A DNA stretch of 64,000 nt from Leptospira kobayashii (GTDB lineage Bacteria; Spirochaetota; Leptospiria; Leptospirales; Leptospiraceae), in contig NZ_AP025028.1 of assembly GCF_003114835.2 (NCBI RefSeq), positions 2,260,001 through 2,324,000 of the forward strand, given 5' to 3'. Shown piece after piece: positions 17,537 through 26,555 of this stretch. Below the pieces are notes generated by a model. The model was not told the origin of the DNA and did no database searches. It worked only from the letters and a program-made list of their open reading frames with translations. Position numbers and translations under genes: made by a program. Numbering within the stretch: the stretch's first letter is position 1; the number at the start of each line of letters is the position of its first letter.

Positions 17537-18720
17537 CAATCACCTCCCGCCAAAATCTTTTCCTGAATAAGAACGGAGAGAACTGCCGCGTCTTCTTCGG
17601 AAAATGCGATTTTCGAAATCATTTCATTATAAAAAGCGGACACGAGTAGATGTTTCGCCTCATTGGAATTGAGTCCGCGGGAAAGAAGGTAGAATAATTG
17701 TTCTTCGTCAATATCCCCGACGGTAGCTCCGTGGGTACAGGAAACATCTTCTGCAAAAACTTCCAATTTGGGGATCGCCTCAGCTCTCGCTTTTTTACTC
17801 ATGGAAAGGTTATGGGATTCCTGATGAGCGGTGACTTTTTTCAAGTTCGCGGGGATATGCAGATTGCCTGTAAAAATATGATGGGACTTGTCTGCGACAA
17901 TGGTTTTATAAATCAGTTTGCTATTTGTATGGTCGGCCAGATGAGTCACAAGTATTTCCACATCGTTAAACTCCCGTTTGCCAAGCGCAGTGAGTCCGGA
18001 GATATTTGCCTCGGAACCGGTTCCAGCAAGCCTGGGAAAATAGAATGTTTTTCCCCGAAACCCTCCCAATGGCAAAGCGGATAAATTCAATTTGGAATCT
18101 CTTTCCTGATGCGAAAATACGGATCGAAAATGATAAAGATCGGAATCGTAATCTTCTCTGATTTGTAATTTCAAATCGGAAGATTCCTCCAACCAATAAA
18201 AACTAACGGAGCCAAACAGATGTAAGTTTCCCGTTTTGGAAATCGTTTTATAACCTTCTTTGATTTTAGATGAAGTGTTTTTTCCCACCCTCACCAAAAA
18301 CACGGAAGAAACGGAAAGGGTCTCTTCCGAATGAAACCCCCAATCCAAAATATCCGCCCGGTTTTCATCTACTTCAAAATAATAATATTCTTTTGCATGA
18401 AAGAGACTGAAGAGTGCGAAATAATTTCCATTCGCTTGTTTCAATAGTTCTTCCAAAACCTGCGAAACTTTGGAAGTGTTCTCTTCCGTCCATTCCGTAC
18501 GGCTGAGATTGGAATGTATATTTATGAATTCTCCTTCGGCAAAAGAAGAATTGAAGTCGGAAAGGTTGAACTGACCTAAAGGGAATTTGCGCCAAGACTC
18601 ATCATGAGGCCCGGGAGGTATGGTATTCTCTAGTGACTTTCCCACTTTGGATTTGAACTCGGCAAGTAGGTTTGCGGAGATCAAATTATTTCCAGGGTAT
18701 TTTGCCAGGGAGATAGCCAA
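17536..18720 (-). CDS. sufD: SufD-like SUF scaffold subunit
   Basis: 394 residues of the SufB/SufD family. The C-terminal segment DVSCTHGATVGDIDEEQLFYLLSRGL with its His and the short, poorly conserved N-terminal region place it nearer SufD than SufB. SufD partners with SufB and SufC in the scaffold complex. The start is TTG directly after the sufC stop codon. No SufB gene lies in this operon, so either SufB is encoded elsewhere or this protein covers both roles. Confidence 0.85.
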   Translation of the reverse strand: MAISLAKYPGNNLISANLLAEFKSKVGKSLENTIPPGPHDESWRKFPLGQFNLSDFNSSFAEGEFINIHSNLSRTEWTEENTSKVSQVLEELLKQANGNYFALFSLFHAKEYYYFEVDENRADILDWGFHSEETLSVSSVFLVRVGKNTSSKIKEGYKTISKTGNLHLFGSVSFYWLEESSDLKLQIREDYDSDLYHFRSVFSHQERDSKLNLSALPLGGFRGKTFYFPRLAGTGSEANISGLTALGKREFNDVEILVTHLADHTNSKLIYKTIVADKSHHIFTGNLHIPANLKKVTAHQESHNLSMSKKARAEAIPKLEVFAEDVSCTHGATVGDIDEEQLFYLLSRGLNSNEAKHLLVSAFYNEMISKIAFSEEDAAVLSVLIQEKILAGGD

Positions 18721-19473
18721 TTACTTTACTCCTTCTCTTTCCAAAATCCAATCATAACCTTTTTCTTCCAATTTCAAAGAAAGTTCTTTGCCTCCGGTTT
18801 CCAAAATTCTTCCGTCTGCAAAAACATGTACAAAATCAGGGATCACATAATTCAACATTCTTTGGTAATGGGTAATGAGAAGGACGGAACGTTCGCTGGA
18901 ACGGTTTGCCATGATTCCTTCGGAAACGATTCTAAGAGCATCAATATCCAAACCGGAATCGGTTTCATCCAGGATTGCCAAAGTGGGTTTGAGAAGGCTC
19001 ATCTGTAAAATTTCGGCTCGTTTTTTTTCACCACCGGAAAAACCGTCGTTCACATAACGGGCAATAAACGAATCAGGCACTTCCAGAAGAGACATGGCAC
19101 TCTTCAGTTCCGACTTAAACTCCCGCACGGGAATGTCTTTTCCCCGATGGGCTTTCAAAATGGATTTCAGAAAATTTCCAATACTAACACCTGGTAATGC
19201 GGTCGGGTATTGAAAGGATAAAAAGATACCGAGTCTTGCCCTTTCGTCTGTGGGCATCGAGAGTATGGACTGACCTTTGAATAAAATGTCTCCGGAAAGT
19301 ATCCTATATTTCGGGTGGCCGAGTATGATATTTGATAATGTGCTTTTGCCAGAACCATTTGGTCCCATGATGGCATGCACTTGCCCCGGACCAATGTTTA
19401 GATTGACCCCTTTCAGTATCTCTTTATCTCCGACGGCGGCACGTAGGTCGCGGATTTCTAGAATGAAGGACAA
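18721..19473 (-). CDS. sufC: SUF system ATPase SufC
   Basis: 250 residues, an ABC-type ATPase without transmembrane partner. Walker [11 protein letters not shown] near 36–45, the SufC-specific [14 protein letters not shown] at the Q-loop, signature FSGGEKKR and Walker [15 protein letters not shown], where Glu-Thr-Asp replaces the usual Glu-Pro. It powers rearrangement of the SufB/SufD scaffold. It is the first gene of the operon; the start is TTG at 19473, with only a weak AGGG upstream that lies next to a leader inverted repeat. Confidence 0.96.
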   Translation of the reverse strand: MSFILEIRDLRAAVGDKEILKGVNLNIGPGQVHAIMGPNGSGKSTLSNIILGHPKYRILSGDILFKGQSILSMPTDERARLGIFLSFQYPTALPGVSIGNFLKSILKAHRGKDIPVREFKSELKSAMSLLEVPDSFIARYVNDGFSGGEKKRAEILQMSLLKPTLAILDETDSGLDIDALRIVSEGIMANRSSERSVLLITHYQRMLNYVIPDFVHVFADGRILETGGKELSLKLEEKGYDWILEREGVK

Positions 19474-19483
19474 GGTGGGTATC

Positions 19484-19537
19484 CCTGGTAGTATTATTTA
19501 GAACGATTCTATTTTTAGACGAATCCCTACTACCAGG
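19484..19537 (-). promoter_or_regulatory. Nested inverted repeats in front of the suf–glutathione operon
   Basis: CCTGGTAGTA (19484–19493) and TACTACCAGG (19528–19537) are exact reverse complements 34 bases apart; inside lies TAGAACGATTCTA (19499–19511), a second dyad with 5-base arms. Read leftward the inner edge of the outer arm includes the AGGG that could serve sufC as ribosome binding site, 9 bases before its TTG start. It could be a protein operator, or an mRNA stem that hides the start. No known riboswitch or Fur/IscR consensus is recognised. Confidence 0.5.
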
Positions 19538-19569
19538 AAATCAAGACAGTCGAAAAAAACAAACCATTC

Positions 19570-20808
19570 CTATTCCATCCAATCCACTTGTGCGATTAGA
19601 ATTCGGTTTTCGGAAAGGGAAAATGTGAAAATCACATATTGATTCTGATTCCTAATGTCATATAAGGGGTAAGTGACCCCCCATTTTTTACGGAAACGAT
19701 CCGCTTCCGCTTTGTGTTTTAGAAAATAAGGCTTCCAGGCGTAATTATTTCCAATCTGGTTCATCTTTTCCTGGTATTCTCCCGCTTCCTTTACCAAATC
19801 ATAAGTAGGGGTGATTTGATATCCGTCCTTGTCACATACGAAAATCTTCAGTATGTTAGATGGAAGAGAATCCACGATCTTTTTGAAGTTAAACGCAAAA
19901 TCTTCATTGCTTGTTTCTTCGAAACCGTTGAAAACTTCATTCAATTTATCGATGATGTTTTGTTCGCGGATTCCTTTTTCAATCAGCTCCTTGGACCTGT
20001 GATTGGAAAAATTTTCAAGCACAGTGGTCATCTTTTCAGAAAACGTACTTCTATTTAAAAAATGAGGATTGGGAACTGAAAAATAGTATCCCTGTAAAAG
20101 ATTGGCGCCCATCGAAAGTGCAAGATTCACCTCCTCTTCCGTTTCGATTCCTTCAAATAGCAGCTGGGAGCCCAATTTTTGGGACATTTCGGAGATTGCA
20201 CCTAATACTTGTTTGAACGAATTTTTATTCAAACTTTCTCTCATGATCTGGATATCCACTTTCATAATATCCGGATGAAGGTAACCGATTCTTTCCAAAT
20301 TGGAAAAACCAGAACCCAAGTCATCAATGGCAATCTTCAAACCGTAGTCTCTGAAAATTTGAACAATTTGAATCAACCTTTCGATCGAACCGTCAAACTC
20401 GTCTTCGGTGATCTCGATCACAACCTGGTTGCGATTGATTCCGTATTTTTCAATAAGTTGGATGATATGAAAATTTTCTGCGAAAAGATCCGTGTGATGC
20501 ACCCGGGAAAGAAAGTTGGGCATCATATTAAAAAACAATTTGGTGCGTAACCCAGAGTCTTTCAGGTGCTTTACAGCTTTTTCCCGAAGGACCCGGTCAA
20601 TATTATAAACAGGTACCATGTCCTGCTCGCGGTTATGAAAAAGCCCGCCTAGAGATTGGTAGGTATTTTCGTCCGGATCAAATTGTCGTCCGAGTACCTC
20701 GTAAGCCGAGATGGAACGATTGATCGCATTCACGATTGGCTGGAAGTGAGGAACAAAATGAGACTCGTTCCAGAACTGGCCACCCTTATGTGTTTCTGTA
20801 ATGAACAT
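19570..20808 (-). CDS. EAL domain cyclic-di-GMP phosphodiesterase with YkuI-like C-terminal domain
   Basis: 412 residues. The EAL domain covers about residues 15–260: the signature is EVL at 37–39 (YEVLGR), with FFNMMP, EITE, DDLGSGFSN, MKVDIQ, FEGIETEEE and QGYYF, so the metal and catalytic residues look intact. The C-terminal 150 residues resemble the EAL-associated sensory domain of Bacillus YkuI. It therefore probably hydrolyses c-di-GMP to pGpG under control of an unknown ligand. It precedes sufC by 96 bases on the same strand. Confidence 0.88.
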   Translation of the reverse strand: MFITETHKGGQFWNESHFVPHFQPIVNAINRSISAYEVLGRQFDPDENTYQSLGGLFHNREQDMVPVYNIDRVLREKAVKHLKDSGLRTKLFFNMMPNFLSRVHHTDLFAENFHIIQLIEKYGINRNQVVIEITEDEFDGSIERLIQIVQIFRDYGLKIAIDDLGSGFSNLERIGYLHPDIMKVDIQIMRESLNKNSFKQVLGAISEMSQKLGSQLLFEGIETEEEVNLALSMGANLLQGYYFSVPNPHFLNRSTFSEKMTTVLENFSNHRSKELIEKGIREQNIIDKLNEVFNGFEETSNEDFAFNFKKIVDSLPSNILKIFVCDKDGYQITPTYDLVKEAGEYQEKMNQIGNNYAWKPYFLKHKAEADRFRKKWGVTYPLYDIRNQNQYVIFTFSLSENRILIAQVDWME

Positions 20809-20844
20809 GGTTCGGTGATATCCCTAGGCTTCCATGCTCATTTG

Positions 20845-20894
20845 TGTCCAAAGTAAGACAAGAATTTTTCGTTATTTCTGTCTCACTTTGGACA
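20845..20894. repeat. 16-bp inverted repeat between glgC and the EAL gene
   Basis: TGTCCAAAGTAAGACA (20845–20860) and TGTCTCACTTTGGACA (20879–20894) pair along 16 bases with one mismatch and an 18-base loop. It is 37 bases before the EAL gene start and 35 after the glgC stop. No T-run follows on either strand, so it does not look like a standard terminator; an operator for the EAL gene or an RNA-processing stem is more likely. Confidence 0.55.
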
Positions 20895-20928
20895 TATTTT
20901 GACCCATTTGTGGCAAAATTGTGCAATG

Positions 20929-22212
20929 CTAAATAGAATATCCGTCCGGCACAGTGGTATGTCGAGGAACGACGATGATTCCGTCCCTAATTTTTACGAA
21001 TTCGTCTTCGTATTCGGTATAGGAATGCAGATTCAATAATTTAACACCTGTTCCAATCGCACAGTCTTTGTCTACGATCGCGTTTCTGATTTCACAATCC
21101 GGCCCGATTCCATTGGGAATTTTTCCATGCACTCGGTCAAAAGATCCGTAATTGTCGAGTCCCATAATCACCGAATCATAAATTTTGGTTCCCTGATCGA
21201 TGTACTGGCGGACTCCTATGACGGAACGGTGGACTTCACATCGGTTCAAAATCGTCCCTTCCGAAATCAAAGCTTTATTCACTACTGCCTGGTTGATTTT
21301 GGTGGGAGGAAGAGACCTTGGTCGGGTGTAAAAAGGAGTTTTTTCCAGATACAAATTGAATTTAGGAACATCATCGGTGAGCATCAGATTCGCTTCATAA
21401 AATGCGCGTATCGTTCCTATATCCTCCCAATATCCTTCATACACATAGGACTTTACCTTTTTTTCCCGGATGGCTTTGGGTAAAATCTCTTTTCCGAAAT
21501 CAGTCATTCCGGGATCTTCCAAAACCTCAATCAAGGTCTTGGTATTAAAAATATAAATCCCCATATTTGCCAAATAACTTCCATTAGGTTGTTTGCAAGA
21601 TTCCACCTGATGAATGTCTTGTGGTTTTTCTATAAACTCGCGGATAAATCCGTCTTCCGTTGTTTTTACAATTCCCAGTCCGTAAATCTGTTCTTCGGAA
21701 ACTCCGTTGGAAGCGACACTGATTTCCGTATCCGGATCAGAAAGATGGGTCTGCATAAAATTGGCTAGATCCATATTATAAAGTTGGTCGCCGGATAAAA
21801 TGAGTACGTATTTCGGTTTTTGCTCCCGGATGTAAGGAAGCACCTTTCTTACCGCATCCGCAGTTCCTTCGAACCAATTGACACTGGAAACGGTTTGTTC
21901 TGCCGCGATGATCTCTACAAAACTCTTTTGGTTGATGGAGTTGGAGGAATAAGTTCTGTGAATGTGACGGTTCAATGAATAGGAATTGAACTGAGTGAGT
22001 ACAAATATCTTTTCGAAGCCGCTATTTAAGGAATTGGAAATAGGGATATCGATGAGTCTGTATTTACCCCCGAAACTTACAGCAGGTTTGGAACGTTTTT
22101 CCGTTAGGGGAAGAAGTCTGGTCCCCTTTCCCCCACCTAGAATCACGGTGAGAACTTCATCTTTTCTTAAGATAAAGTCTACGGAATCGATGGAGTCTTC
22201 CTTAAAACGCAT
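20929..22212 (-). CDS. glgC: Glucose-1-phosphate adenylyltransferase
   Basis: 427 residues. N-terminal nucleotidyltransferase domain with GGGKGTRLLPLT and SKPAVSFGGKYRLIDIP, the WFEGTADAVRK and SGDQLYNMD motifs, IEKPQ and a C-terminal left-handed beta-helix from about residue 300. It makes ADP-glucose for glycogen. The form is the long cyanobacterial/plant-like type with an N-terminal extension of about 18 residues. It is 51 bases behind purQ. Confidence 0.95.
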   Translation of the reverse strand: MRFKEDSIDSVDFILRKDEVLTVILGGGKGTRLLPLTEKRSKPAVSFGGKYRLIDIPISNSLNSGFEKIFVLTQFNSYSLNRHIHRTYSSNSINQKSFVEIIAAEQTVSSVNWFEGTADAVRKVLPYIREQKPKYVLILSGDQLYNMDLANFMQTHLSDPDTEISVASNGVSEEQIYGLGIVKTTEDGFIREFIEKPQDIHQVESCKQPNGSYLANMGIYIFNTKTLIEVLEDPGMTDFGKEILPKAIREKKVKSYVYEGYWEDIGTIRAFYEANLMLTDDVPKFNLYLEKTPFYTRPRSLPPTKINQAVVNKALISEGTILNRCEVHRSVIGVRQYIDQGTKIYDSVIMGLDNYGSFDRVHGKIPNGIGPDCEIRNAIVDKDCAIGTGVKLLNLHSYTEYEDEFVKIRDGIIVVPRHTTVPDGYSI

Positions 22213-22263
22213 AAAAAGTTTATAAAAGAGAATCCTGAAAAAGCAAGAATTGTCTAAAAAAAT

Positions 22264-22920
22264 TTATGATAATTTTTCTAAAATCGCATCCAGTATCAAT
22301 TTGCCGTCTTCATTTCCAATGTAAGGATTGACCGCTCTTTCGGGATGGGGCATCATTCCTATGATTTTTGCGGCTTTGTCGGAAATACCTGCTATATCAT
22401 GAAGAGATCCGTTCGGATTTTCCTCATAACGAAATACAATGTTCCCTTCGTCTTCCAGAGTTTGCAGTGTTTCTTTGTCCGCATAATAGGCACCTTCCCC
22501 GTGGGCGATGGGAATCTTTAAAGAAGGTTGTCGGATCGTCTTCGCGATCTTGTTGTTTGCAACCGGGAGTAGGTTCACGTCTTTACAAACATATTTCAGA
22601 GAACGGTTATGAAGGAGTGCGCCCGGTAAAAGTCCTGCTTCCGTTAAAATCTGAAATCCATTGCAAATTCCAAGAATCCGACCGCCTTTTTTGGCATAGG
22701 CGAATACGGATTCCATAGCTGGGCTAAACTTTGCCATAGCGCCCGTTCTAAGATAATCCCCGAAGGAAAATCCTCCCGGCAGCACTACCAGATCCGGAAG
22801 ATCGTTGAACTGCTCTCTGTGCCAGACGTAATTCACATCTGCCCCATAGACATTGGAAAGAATGGTTCCTACGTCCTGATCGCAATTGGAACCTGGAAAT
22901 GTAACCACGTTCACTTTCAT
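22264..22920 (-). CDS. purQ: Phosphoribosylformylglycinamidine synthase subunit PurQ
   Basis: 218 residues, class I glutamine amidotransferase domain. FPGSNCDQDV at the N terminus, nucleophile Cys in GICNGFQIL, and His/Glu in MMPHPERAV. It supplies ammonia to PurL in step four of purine synthesis. Overlaps purS by 4 bases; purL is not in the window. Confidence 0.97.
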   Translation of the reverse strand: MKVNVVTFPGSNCDQDVGTILSNVYGADVNYVWHREQFNDLPDLVVLPGGFSFGDYLRTGAMAKFSPAMESVFAYAKKGGRILGICNGFQILTEAGLLPGALLHNRSLKYVCKDVNLLPVANNKIAKTIRQPSLKIPIAHGEGAYYADKETLQTLEDEGNIVFRYEENPNGSLHDIAGISDKAAKIIGMMPHPERAVNPYIGNEDGKLILDAILEKLS

Positions 22921-23165
22921 AGTTTTTCAGTCACAAATCGGTATGTTTCGATCACTTGGTTCACGAGAGTGGACTCACAAAGTTCTTTCGCAAGTGCGTC
23001 CGCCTCTGACTTGTCATCCGTATTGATCTTCACTTCCAGATATTTTCCTACGCGGAGGTCACTTACGATGGATTTACCTTGGTCATGGAGGGCACGAAGG
23101 ACTGTTTGGCCTTGCGGATCCAGTACGGAGTCTTTTAAAGTTATATTGATTTTTGCGATAAACAT
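22917..23165 (-). CDS. purS: Phosphoribosylformylglycinamidine synthase subunit PurS
   Basis: 82 residues, the normal PurS length; it bridges PurQ and PurL. Core pattern [19 protein letters not shown] and VGKYLEV. It overlaps purC by 25 bases and purQ by 4, giving a tightly coupled purC-purS-purQ unit typical of organisms that use the small PurL. Confidence 0.96.
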   Translation of the reverse strand: MFIAKINITLKDSVLDPQGQTVLRALHDQGKSIVSDLRVGKYLEVKINTDDKSEADALAKELCESTLVNQVIETYRFVTEKL

Positions 23166-24016
23166 AAATTGATCTTCTTTTCTAATAATAAATATTTCTC
23201 TTTTAATTCAGCAATCAAAGAATCCGGCAAGCTCGGTGGAGGAGGATTTTTATCCCAGCCCGTTCCTTCCAACCAATTGCGCAAAATCTGTTTGTCAAAG
23301 CTGGCAGGGGTAGTTCCCAAAACATAGGAATCCGCATCCCAGTAACGGGAAGAATCGGGAGTGAGAAGCTCATCAATCAAAATGGGTTCACCGTCCAAAA
23401 TCCCGAACTCGAACTTTGTGTCGCAAAGAATGATGCCTTGCGTTTTGATTTTATTATGTGCTTCCGTAAACAAAGAGAGAGAAGTGTTTTTCAATTGATT
23501 GAAAAGTTCCGCTCCTACTTCGTTTTTCATCGTTTCTTCGCTGATATTTTCGTCATGTCCCTCGTCGTTTTTGCGAGCCGGTGTAAAAATAGGTTCCGGG
23601 AATTTTTCAGATTCAAGCATTCCCTTGGGATAAGGAAGAAATGCAACTGTCCCTGATGATTTGTATTCCTTATAAGCGGAACCGGAGATATAACCTCGAA
23701 CCACACATTCGTAATCGATTCGTTTTGTTTTTTTAACCAAAACGGATCTACCGTCGAACTCCGGTTTACTGGCAAAAGGTTCCGGAAAGTTTTTCAAATC
23801 GGTTTCGAGGAGATGATTTTTAAAATGAGAAAAATAATGGAACCAGGAACTGGAGATCCGATTTAAAATCTTACCTTTTTCCGAAACCGGTTCTTTAAAA
23901 ACTACATCGAATGCGGAAATTCTATCGGATGCACAAAGGATGAGTTTGTCTCCCAGATCATAAACGTCCCTGACTTTCCCACGGTAACTGGGCTCTGTAT
24001 TCAAATTTGAATGCAT
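23141..24016 (-). CDS. purC: Phosphoribosylaminoimidazole-succinocarboxamide synthase
   Basis: 291 residues from ATG 24016, chosen because [12 protein letters not shown] begins a normal distance later; a longer frame reaches into the upstream phosphatase gene. Family motifs [27 protein letters not shown] and [14 protein letters not shown]. The length matches the longer yeast-like PurC class rather than the 237-residue E. coli type. It joins aspartate to CAIR. It overlaps the preceding signalling gene by 16 bases. Confidence 0.96.
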   Translation of the reverse strand: MHSNLNTEPSYRGKVRDVYDLGDKLILCASDRISAFDVVFKEPVSEKGKILNRISSSWFHYFSHFKNHLLETDLKNFPEPFASKPEFDGRSVLVKKTKRIDYECVVRGYISGSAYKEYKSSGTVAFLPYPKGMLESEKFPEPIFTPARKNDEGHDENISEETMKNEVGAELFNQLKNTSLSLFTEAHNKIKTQGIILCDTKFEFGILDGEPILIDELLTPDSSRYWDADSYVLGTTPASFDKQILRNWLEGTGWDKNPPPPSLPDSLIAELKEKYLLLEKKINLCLSQKSI

Positions 24017-25140
24017 ACCATTGCCATATCGTCGCCCGGGGTATGGTTTCCACAAAATTTCAAAATTTTCTCCTGCACGATTCCCAAAATATCCCCCCCC
24101 TCTTCGACCGCTTCATTAAAAATATTTTTCATTCCGTCTTCCGTGATAAAATGGGAACTTTCGTTCATGGCTTCGCTCGCGCCGTCAGTGTACATGAAAA
24201 TTTTGGAACCGGGACTCAAGCGTACGGTTTGAACTTCATCTTTAGCATTCAAGTTGATTCCCATAATCATCGGGCTCATTCCCGAAAGAGCGATTGTTTT
24301 TCCTTCGGAATAAAGCAAAGGAGCGGGATGACCGCCATTGATATAAGTCAGAACCAAATCCTGATCCAGAAACGCATAACAGAAAGTAATCGAATAGTCT
24401 TCGGGTAAAACGATTTCCATATTTTGACGAAGGTGGTCCACTCTTTCCTTCAGACTCATCATGGGAGAAAGATTGAATAATTGCATTTTAAACATGGCGC
24501 CGATGAGCGCAGCACTCGGACCATGACCGGAACAATCGGCAATGACAATATGAAGTTTTTTGGCATCCGCCCAACAATCCACAAAATCCCCTCCTATCTG
24601 AAAGAAAGGATGAAAAAGAGTCTGGGCCTTGACTCCGTTCCAGATGAATTGTTTTTCAGGAATCAATTGTTCCTGTACTTTGCGCGCGGTCAAAAGTTCC
24701 CTTTCGTATTTTGCTTTTTCCCTTAATAGTTCATCTTGCAAATCCTTGATTCGCACAACGGAACGGATTTTGGCAACTAACTCTCTTTTGTTGAAGGGTT
24801 TGTTGATAAAATCATCTCCTCCGTTTTTCATAGCTTCTTCGAAGCCGATATCACGATCCAGAGAAGTGATGAATAGGATGGGAAGTAGTTTGTATTTTTC
24901 GATTGTGCGAAGCTCCCGGCAAAAGGAAAATCCGTCCTGCTCCGGCATATTCACATCCAAAAGGAGTGCATCCACAGATGTATTAACCAAAATTAGGCGA
25001 GCCTCTTCTGCAGAATACGCACAGAGAGCTTTAAAACCTTCGCTGGTAAGTAGATATTTTAATAACTCTACATTTTCAGGTACATCATCCACGATCAGGA
25101 TGGTATGGTTTGCGCTTGTATTTTCTCTTAACCTGGTCAC
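24001..25140 (-). CDS. Response regulator with PP2C-type (RsbU-like) phosphatase domain
   Basis: 379 residues, GTG start. Receiver domain about 12–130 with the acidic pair in IVDDV, phosphoacceptor Asp in [12 protein letters not shown] and Lys in [13 protein letters not shown] coiled linker (about 130–165) leads to a SpoIIE/RsbU phosphatase domain with [19 protein letters not shown] and MYTDGASEA. Such proteins dephosphorylate anti-sigma antagonists. No partner switch is next to it; it is 6 bases after ccmC and overlaps purC, so it is co-transcribed with unrelated genes. Confidence 0.92.
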   Translation of the reverse strand: MTRLRENTSANHTILIVDDVPENVELLKYLLTSEGFKALCAYSAEEARLILVNTSVDALLLDVNMPEQDGFSFCRELRTIEKYKLLPILFITSLDRDIGFEEAMKNGGDDFINKPFNKRELVAKIRSVVRIKDLQDELLREKAKYERELLTARKVQEQLIPEKQFIWNGVKAQTLFHPFFQIGGDFVDCWADAKKLHIVIADCSGHGPSAALIGAMFKMQLFNLSPMMSLKERVDHLRQNMEIVLPEDYSITFCYAFLDQDLVLTYINGGHPAPLLYSEGKTIALSGMSPMIMGINLNAKDEVQTVRLSPGSKIFMYTDGASEAMNESSHFITEDGMKNIFNEAVEEGGDILGIVQEKILKFCGNHTPGDDMAMVCIQI

Positions 25141-25146
25141 AAATTC

Positions 25147-25845
25147 CTAAGACTGTTTTGCGCGGAGTTCGTCTCTAAACTTTAAAATCTTTTGGTTACG
25201 GTATGCGACCAAAAACAAAATCAAAAACAGAAAATGATAGGAAATTACGGACAACCAAAAAGTAAGTTTCATATCAGAGTCCATTCCTCCCTTTCCAAGC
25301 ACGCTTCCGGGATGGTTGCCCGGGTTTTCAATCCAACGAATGGCTCCCCAAGTCAAAACCGCACTGATCGCACATAGAAGTGATAAATAAGAAGATACTA
25401 ATGCTTTTCTTTTTCCATCTAAAATTAAAAAACGGAGCACAAAATAAGAAACCAGAGAAAGACAAAGTATAAAAAAAGACTGAAGGCGGGCATCCGTTCG
25501 ATCCCAAGGAACACCCCAGGCACTGTAAGCCCAAATCGGGCCCGAAAAAAGCACACCCAAGGCAAATAGAAAGGATATTTGTGTAGAAGTGTAAGCTAAA
25601 TTATCCCATTTTGATTTTTTTGTAATAAGATATACGATAGAAAATAAACTGGCAAGGACCGGGCCATATAACGCCACCCATGCGACAGGGACATGAAAGT
25701 AGAATATTTTGTGACTCATCCCTTGTTCCAAAATAACGTTGGGATAGGTAAGGGAGAATACCACGATAAAAGGTATGGATATGACAACCAGGAGGAGCAG
25801 GAAAAGATCGCCGGGAAAAGGAAAAATACGAATTTGATTTCTCAC
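25147..25845 (-). CDS. ccmC: Cytochrome c maturation protein CcmC-like (heme handling)
   Basis: 232 residues, GTG start, six predicted membrane segments. The tryptophan-rich heme motif reads [18 protein letters not shown], a variant of the usual WGxWWxWDxRLT; flanking His residues ([12 protein letters not shown] and SYHFLFL) fit axial ligands. CcmC delivers heme to CcmE in the periplasm. It is last in a ccmA-ccmB-ccmC unit and 6 bases ahead of the phosphatase gene. CcsA/ResC is a more distant alternative. Confidence 0.85.
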   Translation of the reverse strand: MRNQIRIFPFPGDLFLLLLVVISIPFIVVFSLTYPNVILEQGMSHKIFYFHVPVAWVALYGPVLASLFSIVYLITKKSKWDNLAYTSTQISFLFALGVLFSGPIWAYSAWGVPWDRTDARLQSFFILCLSLVSYFVLRFLILDGKRKALVSSYLSLLCAISAVLTWGAIRWIENPGNHPGSVLGKGGMDSDMKLTFWLSVISYHFLFLILFLVAYRNQKILKFRDELRAKQS

Positions 25846-25898
25846 CCTATCCAGACTCTAGGCAGTTATTAATAATTCTAGGAAAAAAGTTGCGGGCA

Positions 25899-26555
25899 TC
25901 AGGATTCTTTTTTGGTGATCTCAATGAAAAGCCCTCCCATCGTTCCGTAAAAAAGACTGAAAAACAGAAGCAAAAGAACACTCTTCCAATGAAATCCCGG
26001 TTCCAGCCAAAATCTTTCCTCAGCTTCCAAACCGAATAGAAACAAAGGGATCGAAAAAGGAACTTGCAGCAAAGGCAGGACGATTTCCTTCAAACGGCTT
26101 TCTTCCGCAATGAGCCCTAAAGAAACTCCCAAAAATACAAGGGAAAGACTTCCCAAACAGGCAAACAACCATTCCCCTCCGAATCGGGAAATGTCGGAGG
26201 ATTGAAAAAAAACGCTGAAGCTAAGAATCAATACTGCGTTTACAATGTTTGTACAAACCCAGATCACAGTGCATTTTGCCAAATACAAATACACCGCGGA
26301 GGTATGCGCAAGCGATGCGGTCCATCCTCCCGATTCTCTTTCTTCCCAAAGAGATTGCCCTACCAAAATGAAATTCAGCAAAAAGATGATCGCCCATTTC
26401 AGTCCGCGAACACTTCTCGCAGACAAAGATTCGTTTACTTCGATTGCCGAATAAAATATAAAAAGAACGCAAAGGCTAAGTGATAATAAGGAAACAAGAC
26501 CACCTAACGAACGACCAATGAGTAAAAATTCTTTTTTTAGGATTTTAAGAAACAT
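25899..26555 (-). CDS. ccmB: Heme exporter permease CcmB-like
   Basis: 218 residues if started at ATG 26555, 11 bases inside the end of ccmA; ATG 26573 gives six more residues. Six hydrophobic segments and the CcmB pattern SVRGLKWAIIFLLN...LWEERESGGW. CcmB pairs with CcmA to release heme-loaded CcmE. Neither start has a clear ribosome binding site, which suggests coupling to ccmA. Confidence 0.82.
   Translation of the reverse strand: MFLKILKKEFLLIGRSLGGLVSLLSLSLCVLFIFYSAIEVNESLSARSVRGLKWAIIFLLNFILVGQSLWEERESGGWTASLAHTSAVYLYLAKCTVIWVCTNIVNAVLILSFSVFFQSSDISRFGGEWLFACLGSLSLVFLGVSLGLIAEESRLKEIVLPLLQVPFSIPLFLFGLEAEERFWLEPGFHWKSVLLLLFFSLFYGTMGGLFIEITKKES

Noticed and set aside
20895..20928. Plus-strand promoter near TTTTGACCC
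   Set aside because: No gene follows on the plus strand and the -10 region is missing.
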